Positions 25,001 to 36,274 of a stretch of DNA of 64,000 nt are shown one piece after another. The notes under the pieces are model-generated. The model saw only the letters and a program-made list of their open reading frames with translations. It did not search any database and was not told the DNA's origin. Position 1 is the first letter of the stretch. Every line of letters starts with the position of its first letter. The translations under genes were made by a program, and so were the position numbers. This DNA comes from Dichotomocladium elegans. Taxonomy: Eukaryota; Mucoromycota; Mucoromycetes; Mucorales; Lichtheimiaceae. Location: contig JAIXMN010000004.1 of the NCBI GenBank assembly GCA_025716815.1, positions 806,001 through 870,000 on the forward strand, given 5' to 3'.

Positions 25001-26144
25001 GATGGATTTCTCAATGGTTCTCCATTGCTTTTTTTTTAGAGATTATAAAGTAAGGGAAAGCAACTAAGTCTGAGGTCGTCTATGCATCCTCAAAGATCAG
25101 ATCTACCAAGATCACAAGCGCAGAAAGTACCAAAAAGAAAAGATAGAGTTTCTTTGCTCATATGAGTGCTAGATTCATCAAGTAGATCTACTGATAAGAA
25201 GGAAATGAGCAGAGCTCTACATATACGAATGATCTCTTATTGCGTCTCTTTATGTTCGACCCTACGAGCTGGGTATGTGTGTGTGTGTGCTGGGAGGCGG
25301 GGGTGAGACAACTCATCCTAGCATAAGCCCTAGAAATATTCAATGCAGCATTACCTAAACGTTGCAAACATCATTACGTACTTAGGAGGTCTGAACGAAA
25401 CAGGACAATTTTATGGAGAGCCGTCTCCAGATTTCGTGCGTTGCTGACTTAACTCCTTTCATGGCGTACGACGCAAAAAGCACCAGTGGATTTATGTTAT
25501 CCTGGACAGTCTGGATCTAGAGAAACAAGAGATCAAGACGGTCATGGACCCTTGGTTTCTTTCGCCCCTCTCCTCCCATTTCTGCTGGCTTGCACTCTGC
25601 ACTGACATAATCGCAAACTCACTCCCACTACACTCCCATTTCAATCAAATAGGAATCAGCCTATTATCCTTGGCACTTAAAAACATTCTCTCCTGAATTC
25701 ATGGGTCAGTTTGAACAGCTCTTCATGTTAATATCAATGCGATTATATGTCTTCCCCCTTCCTTCAAGGGGTCGGGAACGGGGTTTAGAGACGACCTACT
25801 ATTGTCTGACCGGCCAACCCACACACTCCTCCCCAGGTTCGCCCCTCCCAAATTATATGGATTACGGGGTCCCAAAAAAATGATAAGAGAACAATAGACT
25901 CATCCGTGAAAACTGTTATCGTGCAGGCCTAGAAGAAAGTAGCTGCAGAAAAAAATTGGAGATAGAAATAAAGAGAAGAAGGTGAGGATAGAGTAAGTGA
26001 GGAACATGGAGGAGGAAAGGAGCAAGCAGGCTTGATAATACTCCTTTTCTTCAGGTTGAACATATAAAAAAATAAAATAAATAGAGATCCAAAGGTATCC
26101 TTCGTCTTCCTTCATTTATCTTCGAAAAACAAAGAGAAAAAAAA
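22048..26144. other. Gene-poor 4.1 kb region
   Basis: No recognisable gene. Open frames at 22297-22612 (both strands), 22851-23096 (+), 23763-24146 (+) and 24630-24977 (+) are short, mutually inconsistent and without family motifs. Microsatellite-like GT runs occur near 24202-24230 and 25273-25290. The last 250 nt before 26145 are A-rich on the plus strand and probably the promoter and leader of the secreted peptide gene. It could hide a lineage-specific gene or noncoding RNA that cannot be seen by eye. Confidence 0.5.
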
Positions 26145-26414
26145 ATGTTCGTTAAACGGCTCTTGGTATTCTTGGTTGCAGCGGCTACTGTTCATGCCGG
26201 ATCGTATCATCGACAGACACTCGAAGAAACCTCCTTGATGTCCAATCTAGCGACTCTGGAGAGGCGGCACGACTCATGTCTCGACTGCAACGATCCTGGA
26301 CTTGAAGCAGAGTGCAGAAACCTCTGTGCGAATTCCCAAGCAAAAAGCTGCAGCGGGAAAAATTTACACGCGGTCTGTTTCCAGGGCATGTGCTACTGCG
26401 GTTTCCAGCCGTAA
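26145..26414 (+). CDS. Secreted eight-cysteine peptide precursor, CS-alpha-beta defensin-like
   Basis: 89 residues, single exon. Residues 1-18 form a signal peptide (MFVKRLLVFLVAAATVHA). A short propeptide follows to a dibasic LERR at residues 38-41, a Kex2-type processing site. The predicted mature part (42-89, 48 residues) has eight cysteines at 45, 48, 57, 61, 69, 78, 83 and 85. The spacing C-x8-C-x3-C-x7-C-x8-C-x4-C-x-C contains the CxxxC...CxC arrangement of CS-alpha-beta peptides, plus an extra N-terminal CxxC. Net charge of the mature part is about -2, unlike typical cationic defensins, so a membrane-active role should not be assumed. The ATG sits in an A-rich leader; an A-tract follows the stop at about 26437-26448. 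Function unknown: antimicrobial, signalling or host-interaction roles are all possible. Confidence 0.8.
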   Translation: MFVKRLLVFLVAAATVHAGSYHRQTLEETSLMSNLATLERRHDSCLDCNDPGLEAECRNLCANSQAKSCSGKNLHAVCFQGMCYCGFQP

Positions 26415-26721
26415 AATAAAAAGGTACAACGCAGTAAAAAAAAAAAAAGCGTCGAATACATATGTGATCGTCGTCTTCTAACTCAAACTTTAGATTAGGC
26501 TAGGAACTCACAGCGCCAATGGGGGTTGTGACTTTTGTAAAAACGCTTTTTTCTATCTCCCGTCTTACTCTAGACATCAATTTCCTCTCATTTCCAAATA
26601 AAAAGGGACGACGGAGAAAGTATAAATTCTGGACGTTTACTACTCCTTACCTCGCAAGCATCTTGCGTATCTATGTGTATCTGTATATTTTGATATTTAT
26701 CATCTCCTGTATATATTACAT
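26415..26721. other. Convergent intergenic gap
   Basis: A 300-nt gap between the secreted peptide (+) and COG7 (-); contains an A-tract just after the peptide stop codon. No gene seen. Confidence 0.7.
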
Positions 26722-27486
26722 TCAGGGGGTGCCGGCCGTCTCCAGACTGTCATAGTATTGGATCAGATCCGGTATTGGCTGGACATCCAGTGCCATCAAG
26801 ACATTGACAAGGTATTCAATATCAGTTCGAAGTTGCCGTCGGCCCTGCGGTGTAGTTTTCTGAATCTTGCGTATTTGATTAAGGAACCGGTCCATTGTAC
26901 CCCGGGCAACAGACGTCGTCCACAGCTCAATAACACTGCTTCCTTCGTCGTCGATCTCATCGTTCTCTTTGCCGTAGCTATTGTTCTGTTCACGGTTTTC
27001 CTCGCCTTCGTCGTCGTTCGGTTCCGAGAGATCGGATTTTAGGATATAGGGCGCTGACTCAAGATGATATGCGAGGCTCTTGTCATCGACGTAGACCTCG
27101 AATTCTTGAGGGAGCATCAGAAGCTTTTCTCCTACTCGCGTGATGTACTCGTTCGGTGAAAGGCTGAATTGTGGCATATCGATATCAATAGTTGCATCTT
27201 CTACAACGCTTTTCCGTGGCTGTGGATCAGGAGCCGTCCACACGGTGTTGAGGGTCTTTATTTGGTCAAAGTGATAGGCAATAGGGTCGAGGATGGCATT
27301 ATGCAGCATACGTTGACTGCGTGCTGTCAATTCAGCAATCGCCTGGTATGCTTCCCGCAAAAGCACCCTTACAACGTTGTCTTCTGACTCTTCATTGAGC
27401 GTCGCCGTCTGACCAATGATTCGCTGCAGTTCATGGCTATTGAGACGTGATGTTCGCAAAAGAGCCATTGATGCGCGAGGGTACAC

Positions 27487-27519
<33 letters not shown>

Positions 27520-29388
27520 CATCTCAACAGCAAATGAATTACTCATGCTACGTTTTCGCTCATGTCGAGAAGAGTCCATGCCATTTAAGAGACTGGACCG
27601 TCGTCGATGTTCGCGTGGTTCGGATATGGCCTTCTCGGTAAATGAGAGCACGCTGGGGGTGAGAGGGCTCAGCAGAGGATTGTCATCCATGTCTTTTTCC
27701 TGGATAAATGGCTTGACTGATTCGAGAGCATGAAGGATAGTATCCTCAAAAGCTTTCAGATGGCTATCAAGAGCCTGGCAAATCCCCACGAGGCGCAACT
27801 CAAGCTGAAATGCAGGCCAACTGGGCGTCTCCTGTTCCAAATCAGCATCGTCATGGTCTGAGGGTCCTCTTAGGGCTGGTGCGAGTCTCTTCTTGAATCT
27901 CTCTTTCTCGTCTCCATTTTGAACCATCTCCATCAAGTCGAGCATGTGCTGCTTCACCTGGTTCATATAGGCGTTTAATGACCTCAACCACTCGATCGCA
28001 CCGAAACCATGGGTCAGCTTGAGACAACGGTCGAGCGAACCGCGCGCTAACGCAAATATCTCTTGTATCGTGTCATTCTTGATCATCTCAAGCACCTCAG
28101 CTGCCGACCGATTGCTATACTTGTCCACCTGCCTGAAGAGCGATGCAAGTTGTTCGGTCAGGTATCTGCTTTCTAGGGCGGCGTATTGAGACTGGAAAGG
28201 GAGGAAAGGTATGTAGAGCACATAGGACCATGTGTTCGTATCAGCATGGCGGAGGGTCAGGGGAACGAGTGTAAGCTGACTCGAGATAGACCTCCGGCGT
28301 GCCCTTGACTTGATCGACTCGAGGGAGGCTGGATCAGCGGATGCTGTGTTGACGGGAGGTCTGGAAAATAAGCGCTCGAGGGATAGCCCAAAGGACTCGG
28401 TCACGACAAAAGCAGACACCAAAACGGACAAAGCCTTCGGTCCCTGATGGGTTGCGATCGATGCCAGTCTGTCTGCGATAGACGGATCAAGGCATTGCAA
28501 AATGTTCTGCACCTGGGCCTGGGCAACGGGCTTGGGATCGGGGAAGATAGACGCGGACCAGATGTATTCTTCTGAAAGCGCCTTGAACATGTCTTTATAG
28601 AACGCATCGAGATTGTCGATCCACTCTTGGTCACCCTCATTCTTTTGCCACTTTGCAATCATCTTTGGATTGCGGACCTCGAAGTACAGGTCGACAAAAT
28701 CATCTGCGCGGCCCATCTTAGCAAACACCTTGTAGTACCTAAAACATTCGGACTGATGATGTGCCTCCAGGGCCGCAGTCACCTTTGGACGTAGCGCGTC
28801 TTCAAGCTGCTGTTCCAGTCGTTTCAGCAGCTCTCTGCGCCTGTCATATTCAGGGCTATGTTGGAACATGTCGAGACTGTGTTTCGCACTCTGTAGTCGT
28901 CCTGCAGCCGCCTCATAATCGCCCTGTTCGAGTATCTTCGTAGCCTCTGTCTCCAAATTACTCCAGTTCTCCGCCTCCTTGAGCGCCTGGCAACACTTCT
29001 CCATCCGTGTCTTGACAATGTGCAGCTGCTCAAGTTTCTTCAGTGCTGTTTCGGTGTCTTCATTCTGTGTCGAGTCGAGGTGGACCTTCACTTGATCAAT
29101 CCCGCGCTTCGCAGATTGGGCATCATCTGTGATTAATTTCAAATCGTATAACATGCGAGGCATGGACTTGACGATACCATCGGTCACCTGGCCCACCTTG
29201 CGCGACAGCTGGTCACTGGAGATCTGAAGGCGCGTAACAAGCACAGTGACTTCTTGTTCAGATGGCAACGCTTCGGACACCGTGTCAGCTTGCTTATGCA
29301 GTGGGTTTAACGTGGCATTGATCCACTTTTTGATGTTAAAGTTGGGGTCCGAAAAAGCACTGGTATCGAGCGTGGTCGAGGTAGCCAT
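26722..29388 (-). CDS. COG7: Conserved oligomeric Golgi complex subunit 7
   Basis: Subunit of the COG tethering complex for retrograde vesicles at the Golgi. One uninterrupted frame of 888 residues, the only large single-exon gene here. The N-terminus FSDPNFNIKKWINATL matches the family start (human FLADDFDVKEWINA-type), followed by heptad-rich coiled coils (VTRLQISSDQLSRKVGQVTD, MPRMLYDLKLITDDAQSAK). Then come GDYEAAAGRLQSAKHSLDMF and CFRYYKVFAKMGRADDFVDL, typical of Cog7. A glutamine run lies near residue 623 within a Ser/Arg-rich linker, and an acidic insertion lies near 800. Start at 29388 preferred; an in-frame ATG at 29490 would add 34 unconserved residues. The gene ends only 200 nt from the stop of the MAP kinase kinase leader side, same strand. 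Confidence 0.92.
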
Positions 29389-29593
29389 TGACTCATTAAA
29401 TGCTGCTGATGTTAGGTACAGAGTGCCATGGGCTGGAAGAGCGAGCGGATGGCCAATTTTTTTTTTTGGTTCAAATATAGGGTATGACAAACCAATCGCA
29501 GTCTGCGCATTGAATACGAAGATTCCCTACGTGAATAGAGCTTTATTTTTCCTTTCTGTGGGTTTTCATGGTTATTACGGGTAACAGATTTGA

Positions 29594-31422
29594 TCATTTC
29601 CAATTCCATGCTTGTTTGACCCAGGTTGCAATATCCATCGGTACATCTTCCCATCGTTTGATGAAGGGATGTTCCAACATACGTGCGGGGCCCGGGCGAT
29701 CATTTGGATCTTTTATCAGACTATAAAAAGAAGATGACATGAGCTGATGGCTACAGCAGATCACTCGATATTTACCAGACAGCGACGAAGTTGCGGCATT
29801 CTCTGGATATGTGGTCTCCTTGTATAACCGGCACAGGCTGGCGGACAATCAAGTCAAGGAGTTCGATGACCGACAGCTGCGGTTGACCTGGCGGTGGTAA
29901 TGCAGGTTGATTTTGTGAAACTTCAATCAATGTGAGACCAAGAGACCAAATATCCGATTGTACAGCATAAGGATGGCCCTTAATTCGCTCAGGCTAGTAA
30001 TGACTTATATCAACACATGCATGCTCACACCCACAGTCGCATAATAACATACAGCCATGTAATATTTCGTCCCGGTAAAAGTTCTTGCGATCGAGTTGAT
30101 CAGTTCACCCGACACACCAAAGTCGCAAAGCTTAATTTCGCCCCGTCGAGTGACAAGAATATTGGAAGGTTTAATATCTATAAACGTATTAGTCCCAGGT
30201 TTCCACCAATGGATCTCTTCCCTCATAGTCCGCTTGCTTGCCTCTGTGAATAACATGTTGCGATTGGAGATAGACGAGGCCCTTGCAGACCTATAAACAT
30301 CATGAATAAAGGGGCGTCACATCAGATAATAGATCTCGCAACTAGCTAACCGATTCTGCGATGCGCGCTAAAACGGGTTCACCAATAATGGCTCCAAGAT
30401 CCCTTGCTCGTTTGTAAATATCCTCTAGACTGCCTGCTTCGCAATACTCCATGCACAGCGATAGCGACGTGTCACCGTCCTCAAAAAAGGCACCATAATA
30501 GGATACAATATATGGCGAATTAGAAGTCTTTTGGAACGCTAATTCGCGAAGGATTTGCTTTTGCACCTTGGGGTTAGGATCTGTGCAGATCGTCTGTTCA
30601 TATCATCTCGTTAGATATCTTAGACCGTTCCGCGCGCCGCTGTGATACTTTGTTGTCCTCTCCCTGAAGCGTCTGGCTGAGAGACTGGCTATTTACCTTT
30701 TTCGCCATCACGGTTCCTGTGGGTTTATGTTTGACTAGTCGAACAGTCCCTGCAGCGCCCTCACCCAGGAGACGTATTACTTCAATGTCCTCAGCTTTAA
30801 TCCCCATAAACTGACTCTGAGTGGCAGAATCAGGCTCGGTCACATCACCAGACGTGGCGGATGTAGAAGACGAAGTGGAAGTGGATGACGAAAAGGGAGA
30901 CGCAGAAGCTGCTGTGGGATTCGGGAACGCGCTGGTATTATGGCCGCTGTAGGATTCATAGTGTAATCGACGACCTGATGGCGGTTGTGGAGGTTCGCGC
31001 AAAACGGGAATGCTTTTCCTTTCCTGTTGCCGCTGGTTTGATGGTGGTTCTTTACTGGCCAGGTACATTGCAGCGAGGGATTCGCTACCGTCATCGTCCT
31101 CGTCTTCCACCTCGCCACAACCTGGATAAGTGCGCTTCACGTTGCTGGTTATGCTGCTTGTGTCGCTAGTGCTGTGGAGAAGAGTAGAATGCGCAGACCT
31201 GCTGCTGTTTCCAACAATATTTCCAACTTTCTCTATGAAATCGTTACTATTCTGTGTTGTGCCGCTTTCAGAAGCCATCGCTGCTGAAGCTGGAGGTGTT
31301 TGCAAATGCTCAAAAGACAGCTTGAGGCCTGGGCGTCGTTTATTACCACCCAAACCTCTGCCTACAGGAGGCGGGGCAAGGGTTTGTGCGATGGGAGGAG
31401 ACGATTCCTGGGCAAAGGTCAT
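29594..31422 (-). CDS. MAP kinase kinase, Mkk1/Mkk2 (MEK) type
   Basis: Dual-specificity kinase that activates a MAP kinase, most likely of the cell-wall-integrity module. Exons 31422-30697, 30593-30351, 30290-30242, 30177-30053, 29993-29776 and 29720-29594 give 495 residues. A 200-residue Ser/Pro-rich leader precedes the kinase. Motifs: [12 protein letters not shown] (P-loop), GTVMAKK (lysine), [49 protein letters not shown] (activation loop with S-x3-T phosphosites), YYMAPERIKG. The C-terminus ends [12 protein letters not shown]. The intron at 30178-30241 starts GCAAGC (GC-AG) and splits the HRD motif; frame and homology demand it. MEK-type activation loop favours Mkk1/2 over Ste7 or Pbs2, but that is family-level inference. 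Confidence 0.92.
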
Positions 31423-33032
31423 GGAAAAAGAAGAATAAGGAAAATTGGAAGAGGGGCAATCCCTCGCTTGCCTCACTTTTGCCCGGACATTAAAAGGTGG
31501 TGTGGGACGAACGGGAAACATTCACCCATTTCCCAAAAAAAAAAAATGGCATGCCCACCCAGTTCCAGAAGCCGCAGGATCAAATGCGGCATTAGAAGCT
31601 TGCCAAATCACTGCTCTAGACATTCCCATTCCCGAAATGTGGAATTATACGACATTGGATAGTCGTCAGATTGCTGACAGCCGAAACTGCTTTGGATTAA
31701 ATGTTCTATGTCGCTAATGAGGAAACTTTCTCTGTTCGACCGTTTTATTCGCCCACAAAATATCTGTGTAATTTATTTTACTGCGGCAATAACTCTGCCG
31801 TGCATGGTGCGCTCACCCCAAGCGAAAAGCTACAGACATACAGAAGAAAGAAAAGGGGTTCCAATACGGCAACGTACTATACGCATCGACCAAAACAAGA
31901 CCAGCTTTTCCGAGCTGACATTTGAGAAGGTATTGAGTGCATCAGCTGCTGCAAAGCAGCTAGGAATACATAGTCTTCCAGCACAGCGACGGGTGTCCCA
32001 GTATGGAAAAGAGCCTTAGGGACTTTTGAAATAGCAAGTGCATAAGAGATTTGATGGACTTGGAGTTTTCCCAAATGCCACTCCAACGTCTTATGGAAAA
32101 TGAATGGATATAAAGTAATATCTGTTTGGTAATGGACCATCCACCTATTTGCAAGCCTGAGCATATCTCAAGGGTGCGATGTGCCCGCCTTCTCGCATAC
32201 TTGCCTATGCTTAATCCTATCGAGAGCGAAACAAAATGAAACGTATTCTTCAAAGCTGATAACACAAATATATGAAGCTTCAAAGGAAGTATAGTGGGCG
32301 ATTTCAAAGGTGTCAAAAATGTTACTGCGCGCAATGAAGCTAACATTACTGCTCCGTTCCGTGGGAGCAGTTACGGACCGTATACAATGGGAAGGACCAG
32401 TATCACCGCTGAAACGCAAACTCAACAGAATCGTCGCTGATTGATTTGCTTAACCCAAAGGAAAGACGCTCATATCAAACCAGCCTGTGAACTACCCATC
32501 CCCAGTTAATGCTTGTCCGTAATATAATCGAGGACGGCCTTTTGATTGCATATAGGCACTAGATCAGAGCCCAGGTTAAAGACACTATAACAAAAAAAAA
32601 GAAGATCACCAAGCGATGGACGTCGTCGATTTACATGAGGGTTGTGATCCATCAATATATGTTTAAGAGATGATATATTTGCTGAACTCTCCTAATCCTT
32701 GGTGTCCTGTCACTTGGTGGGGCAGATAGTCCAACGGCATAGGTCTTTCATAGACCCATATGTTGCAGTTTCTCATGATACATTGTTTTTCGTAACAGCT
32801 CTCTGAGCCCTAGGAGACTACAATGGGTCTCACGGAGGGTAAGTGCAAAGACGGTTGTGCCATATCCAAAGAAATGGTGAGGAGAGGCAAGTAAAAAGGG
32901 GCGGGTGGACGCACATGATATTGCAGTCACACAGCAGGTAACTTTTTCTCTCGTCCAAAAAAATATTCTTTTTTCGGGGGCAAAAGCCAGCGAAGGGGAA
33001 CATCCAGACATTACACACGAATTAATTTCACC
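31423..33032. other. Intergenic with transposase relic
   Basis: Divergent spacer between the MAP kinase kinase (-) and eIF2alpha (+). Besides the relic near 31.9 kb nothing gene-like was found; open frames at 31960-32425 (-) show no motif. Confidence 0.55.
31880..32019 (+). pseudogene. Second Tc1/mariner-like transposase relic (HTH only)
   Basis: Encodes FEKVLSASAAAKQLGIHS, then AQRRVSQYGKEP and a stop. This is the same helix-turn-helix head (SAAAKQLGIH...AQR.V.QY) as in the relic at the left edge of the window, but it keeps different residues, so it is an independent copy rather than a recent duplicate. The downstream catalytic part is missing. Confidence 0.55.
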
Positions 33033-34407
33033 ATGAGCGAAAAATTCCACTGTCGCATGTACGAGAACGAGCTCCCCAAGGTGGACGACGTTGTCATGGT
33101 TAATGTCCGTCAGATTGCCGACATGGGTGCTTACGTGAAGCTGGTAAGCTGTCACCTCAACTTACTGTTACCGTGCCGCAGCATGCGGTGTGTATACGCA
33201 CGCACGCACGCACGCACGCATCTACACAGGCACACACACACAGACTTATACATAAACACATTATATATGTACATATGTGTGTGTGTGTATTATGTGTCAA
33301 TCACCATTACTCAAAAGCAAAGCGACTGACACGATTCTATTCAGCTCGAATATGGTGACCGAGAAGGCATGATTTTGCTTTCTGAATTGTCTCGAAGACG
33401 TATTCGATCAGTTCAAAAGTTGATTCGCGTTGGCAGAAACGAAGTTGTTGTTGTTCTCAGAGTTGACGAGGAAAAGGGTACTTTATTACAATACTGAAGC
33501 ATTGCGATGAATGGCTAAAAAAATACTAATTCACCTCTCTCTGTTACGTAGGATACATTGACTTGTCTAAGCGTCGTGTCACACCCGAAGACATCGCGAA
33601 ATGTGAAGAACGGTACAACAAGTCCAAGGCTGTGCATTCCATTCTTCGTCACGTTGCCGAAAAGCATGATATGGCATTGAAGGATCTCTACGAGTCCATT
33701 GGTTGGCCTCTTTACAAAAAGTTTGGCCACGCATATGATGCGTTCAAGCTTGCAATCACGTAATTACTTAAAGAGAAGAGGAGAGGGGGGAGAGGGATAT
33801 GCGAGAATATACTTCAAAGACCCTAATGTAGATGTGTTTTGTCGTTATATGCAGTGACCCCACTCCTGTTTTCGAAGGCATGAATATCCAACCAGATATC
33901 ATGAACGAGTTGATCTCAAATATCAAGCGTAGAATGACTCCTCAGCCCGTAAAGATCCGTGCTCGTAAGTAGAGAGGAGGACCTGAAATCATGTGCAATC
34001 TAGGAACAGATATTGATCCTACCGTTGAAGAGCTCGACCTTAGATGCACTGGTTTCGATGGCGTGAACGCCATCAAAGCAGCCCTGGCTGCGGGTGAAGC
34101 GCAATCCACAGAGCAGGTCCCCATTAAGATTACCTATCTGGCTGCACCGTACTATGTCGTGACATCCGATGCCATCGATAAAACTACCGGTTTTGAAGTG
34201 ATGGAGAAAGCAATGAATGCCATCAAGGAGACTCTCGAGTCACACAAGTGGTCCCGGTTCAAGATTGAGAAGGAGGCTAAACTGGTGTCCGAGACTGATG
34301 ATCGCGACTTTGCCGCGCTGATGGCACAAGCTGAGAAGGAGAACGAGCTTGTCAGTGGTGATGAGGATGAGGGTGATGGTGTGGCCGCTAGTGATGACGA
34401 TATGTAA
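33033..34407 (+). CDS. SUI2: Translation initiation factor eIF2 alpha subunit
   Basis: Regulatory subunit of the eIF2 GTPase that brings initiator tRNA to the ribosome. Exons 33033-33143, 33345-33477, 33552-33759, 33855-33964 and 34004-34407 give 321 residues. S1 domain: [47 protein letters not shown]. The serine of SELSRRR, residue 53 here, equals Ser51, the site phosphorylated by Gcn2. The helical domain ([38 protein letters not shown]) and alpha-beta domain ([31 protein letters not shown]) follow. The tail is acidic (SGDEDEGDG). Intron 1 holds CA/GCAC/GT microsatellites. Its kinase Gcn2 is encoded 20 kb downstream on the same strand. Confidence 0.97.
33194..33292. repeat. Mixed microsatellite (ACGC)n, (CA)n, (GT)n in eIF2alpha intron 1
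   Basis: About five ACGC units, then CACACACA and further on GTGTGTGTGTGT, all inside the first intron, which is the longest of the gene. CA and GT blocks could pair in the transcript. Confidence 0.8.
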
Positions 34408-34571
34408 AAGTATATACACTTCTTTTCCCCTTTTTGTTCTTCGTAATACATCCACAGTGCCTTTCTCTTGTCCAGCTCTCTGCAAAATTTAAATCTCTTA
34501 TCCTATGGCCAGTATGTCGAACTCAAGATATTTGGTATAAATTATTTCTTATCATGAGGTTAATAAACCAT

Positions 34572-36274
34572 TTAGTTATCATCCGAATGTTGTCTGATGC
34601 GCCTTTGCGAAAATTCGAAGACCTCCGTTACAGCCTCCTTGAAGCACTGGAAGTTGTAGTCGATCAGGCCATGTTTTTCAAAATTATCGTGCCGAAGTAG
34701 ACAGATCAATACCAACAGCCTAAGCATATGCTTAGCATAATGTCACTGCCATAGTCGAGGAAGCTTACCTGTTCACTTCTCGCATATACAAAACATCACC
34801 GTTGTCCAGTTTAATGAGGCTCGAGGCGTCTGATTCACCTTGGTCAGTGCTTCCTATCGCGCCTTCCCCATCAATCCGCCTTAGGCTCCCGCTGCCGTAC
34901 TCGTCATCGTCCAACGAGTCATTTGAGATGTCGCCACTGAAATGATTTCCGTTTCCCCCGTTCTGATCTGGTCGATCCTCGTCATTTTCGTTTTCGCTAG
35001 AAATTCGGCCATTGGGGCTTGAGTTTGGTGCTCTGGAGAGATATGAGTAAGAAGCACATAGCAACACGTCAGCAGGCGCGCACGAAAATTACCCATAGAT
35101 GCATTCAATATCAATCACCACGTCAATCATGTCGCTACAAAGTTCGTATGACTGCATATCAACCGGCGAGCTATCAGTTGCGATGTAGATCTTTGTCAAG
35201 GTATCGAACAAGTACGCCTTATCAATTCCGGAATTCTACCCCGGTGATAATCATCAGTTATTCTGTCGGGGCTTGCCGCTTTTCGAGGTGTGTTACCGAG
35301 CACAACACATTAAGGAGGTTCTCCAGGGTCGGGAGCTCTCTAATGAGCTTTTGGATGATCTTGCTGAACGCTTCGTAGATTGAATGGTCATAGATACTGG
35401 TTAGGTAATATGTAAGATGGATATGTTCCATTTGTGCATCAGCAAGAGCATCACTCATGCGCTGTTGGATGTCCCGCTGGGTGTCTGGTGGTATCAGCAA
35501 GGTGAGAAAATGGGATAACCGTGCGTTATGTCTAATGTCCACCTCACCAATTTTATAGTCATCTGACAAGCCATCTACCTTGTGGATCAGGACCTCGAAT
35601 GTTATATTCGGGTTGACGCCATATGCGCCCGTTACTGTGTAGAAGAGCCGATGCAGTGCCTCGGAATAATCATCCTATCCGAGAAGAAATATTGAGAAAC
35701 AAATCTTTCATTGCAACACGATCTGCCACATTACTTGGGCATCAATGACGAAGATAAGAGCTCCCACAGCGCCGAAAATCTCCTGTGAGTCATACGTCAT
35801 ATCAAGAAAGTTCATTTGACCCGGGAAGTCCCATATCTGAAAGTCAATAAACGACCGCCTGGCAAACCGTAATTAAGTTCATTGTCTGTAAATGCGTTTC
35901 TTACGGAACATACGTGATATCTTCCTTTTGAATCTTGGTTGTGCTTTCAAGGTAAAGTGTGTCGTTCGGTGGCATTTTACCAAACACAACTCGTTGTATG
36001 CTTGATTTACCGCTCCTAGCGATCCAAAGACGCAATTGTTGATTCAAGCATTCGCACTAATCCAAAGCCGCTGAAAGTGAGCATTTACCTCTGTAGCCCC
36101 ATCAGTAGGATACGTGGCTTGTCACAGTTGGAGGGATCGTCTAAGGAGTCACTGTAGAATTTCAATATTGCTTGAATATATACTCCATCGTTTGGAAGAG
36201 TCCATTTCAATTTACGTTATTTCAGAGTCATTTAAGTGTGTGTAGTCGTACTAAATAATATGAAATCCGCTCAT
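34572..36274 (-). CDS. GTR2: Rag-family GTPase RagC/Gtr2
   Basis: GTPase that with Gtr1/RagA signals amino acids to TORC1 at the vacuole. Eight exons: 36274-36252, 36151-36089, 36015-35914, 35858-35735, 35674-35297, 35235-35093, 35032-34769 and 34719-34572, all in phase, giving 414 residues. Motifs: [20 protein letters not shown] (Walker A, split by an intron), [18 protein letters not shown] (switch I), [16 protein letters not shown] (switch II), [13 protein letters not shown] (base recognition), then the roadblock-type C-terminal half, [18 protein letters not shown]. The RagC form of switch II and C-terminus separates it from Gtr1/RagA. The 23-nt first exon is the least certain part. An acidic/Asn-rich insertion (about 280-340) interrupts the C-terminal domain. 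Confidence 0.93.

Noticed and set aside
27416..27733. Plus-strand frame with a poly-Cys stretch
   Set aside because: Antisense shadow of the glutamine-coding repeat in COG7.
29389..29490. Upstream ATG extending COG7 by 34 residues
   Set aside because: The added residues are unconserved; the family start motif begins right after the ATG at 29388.
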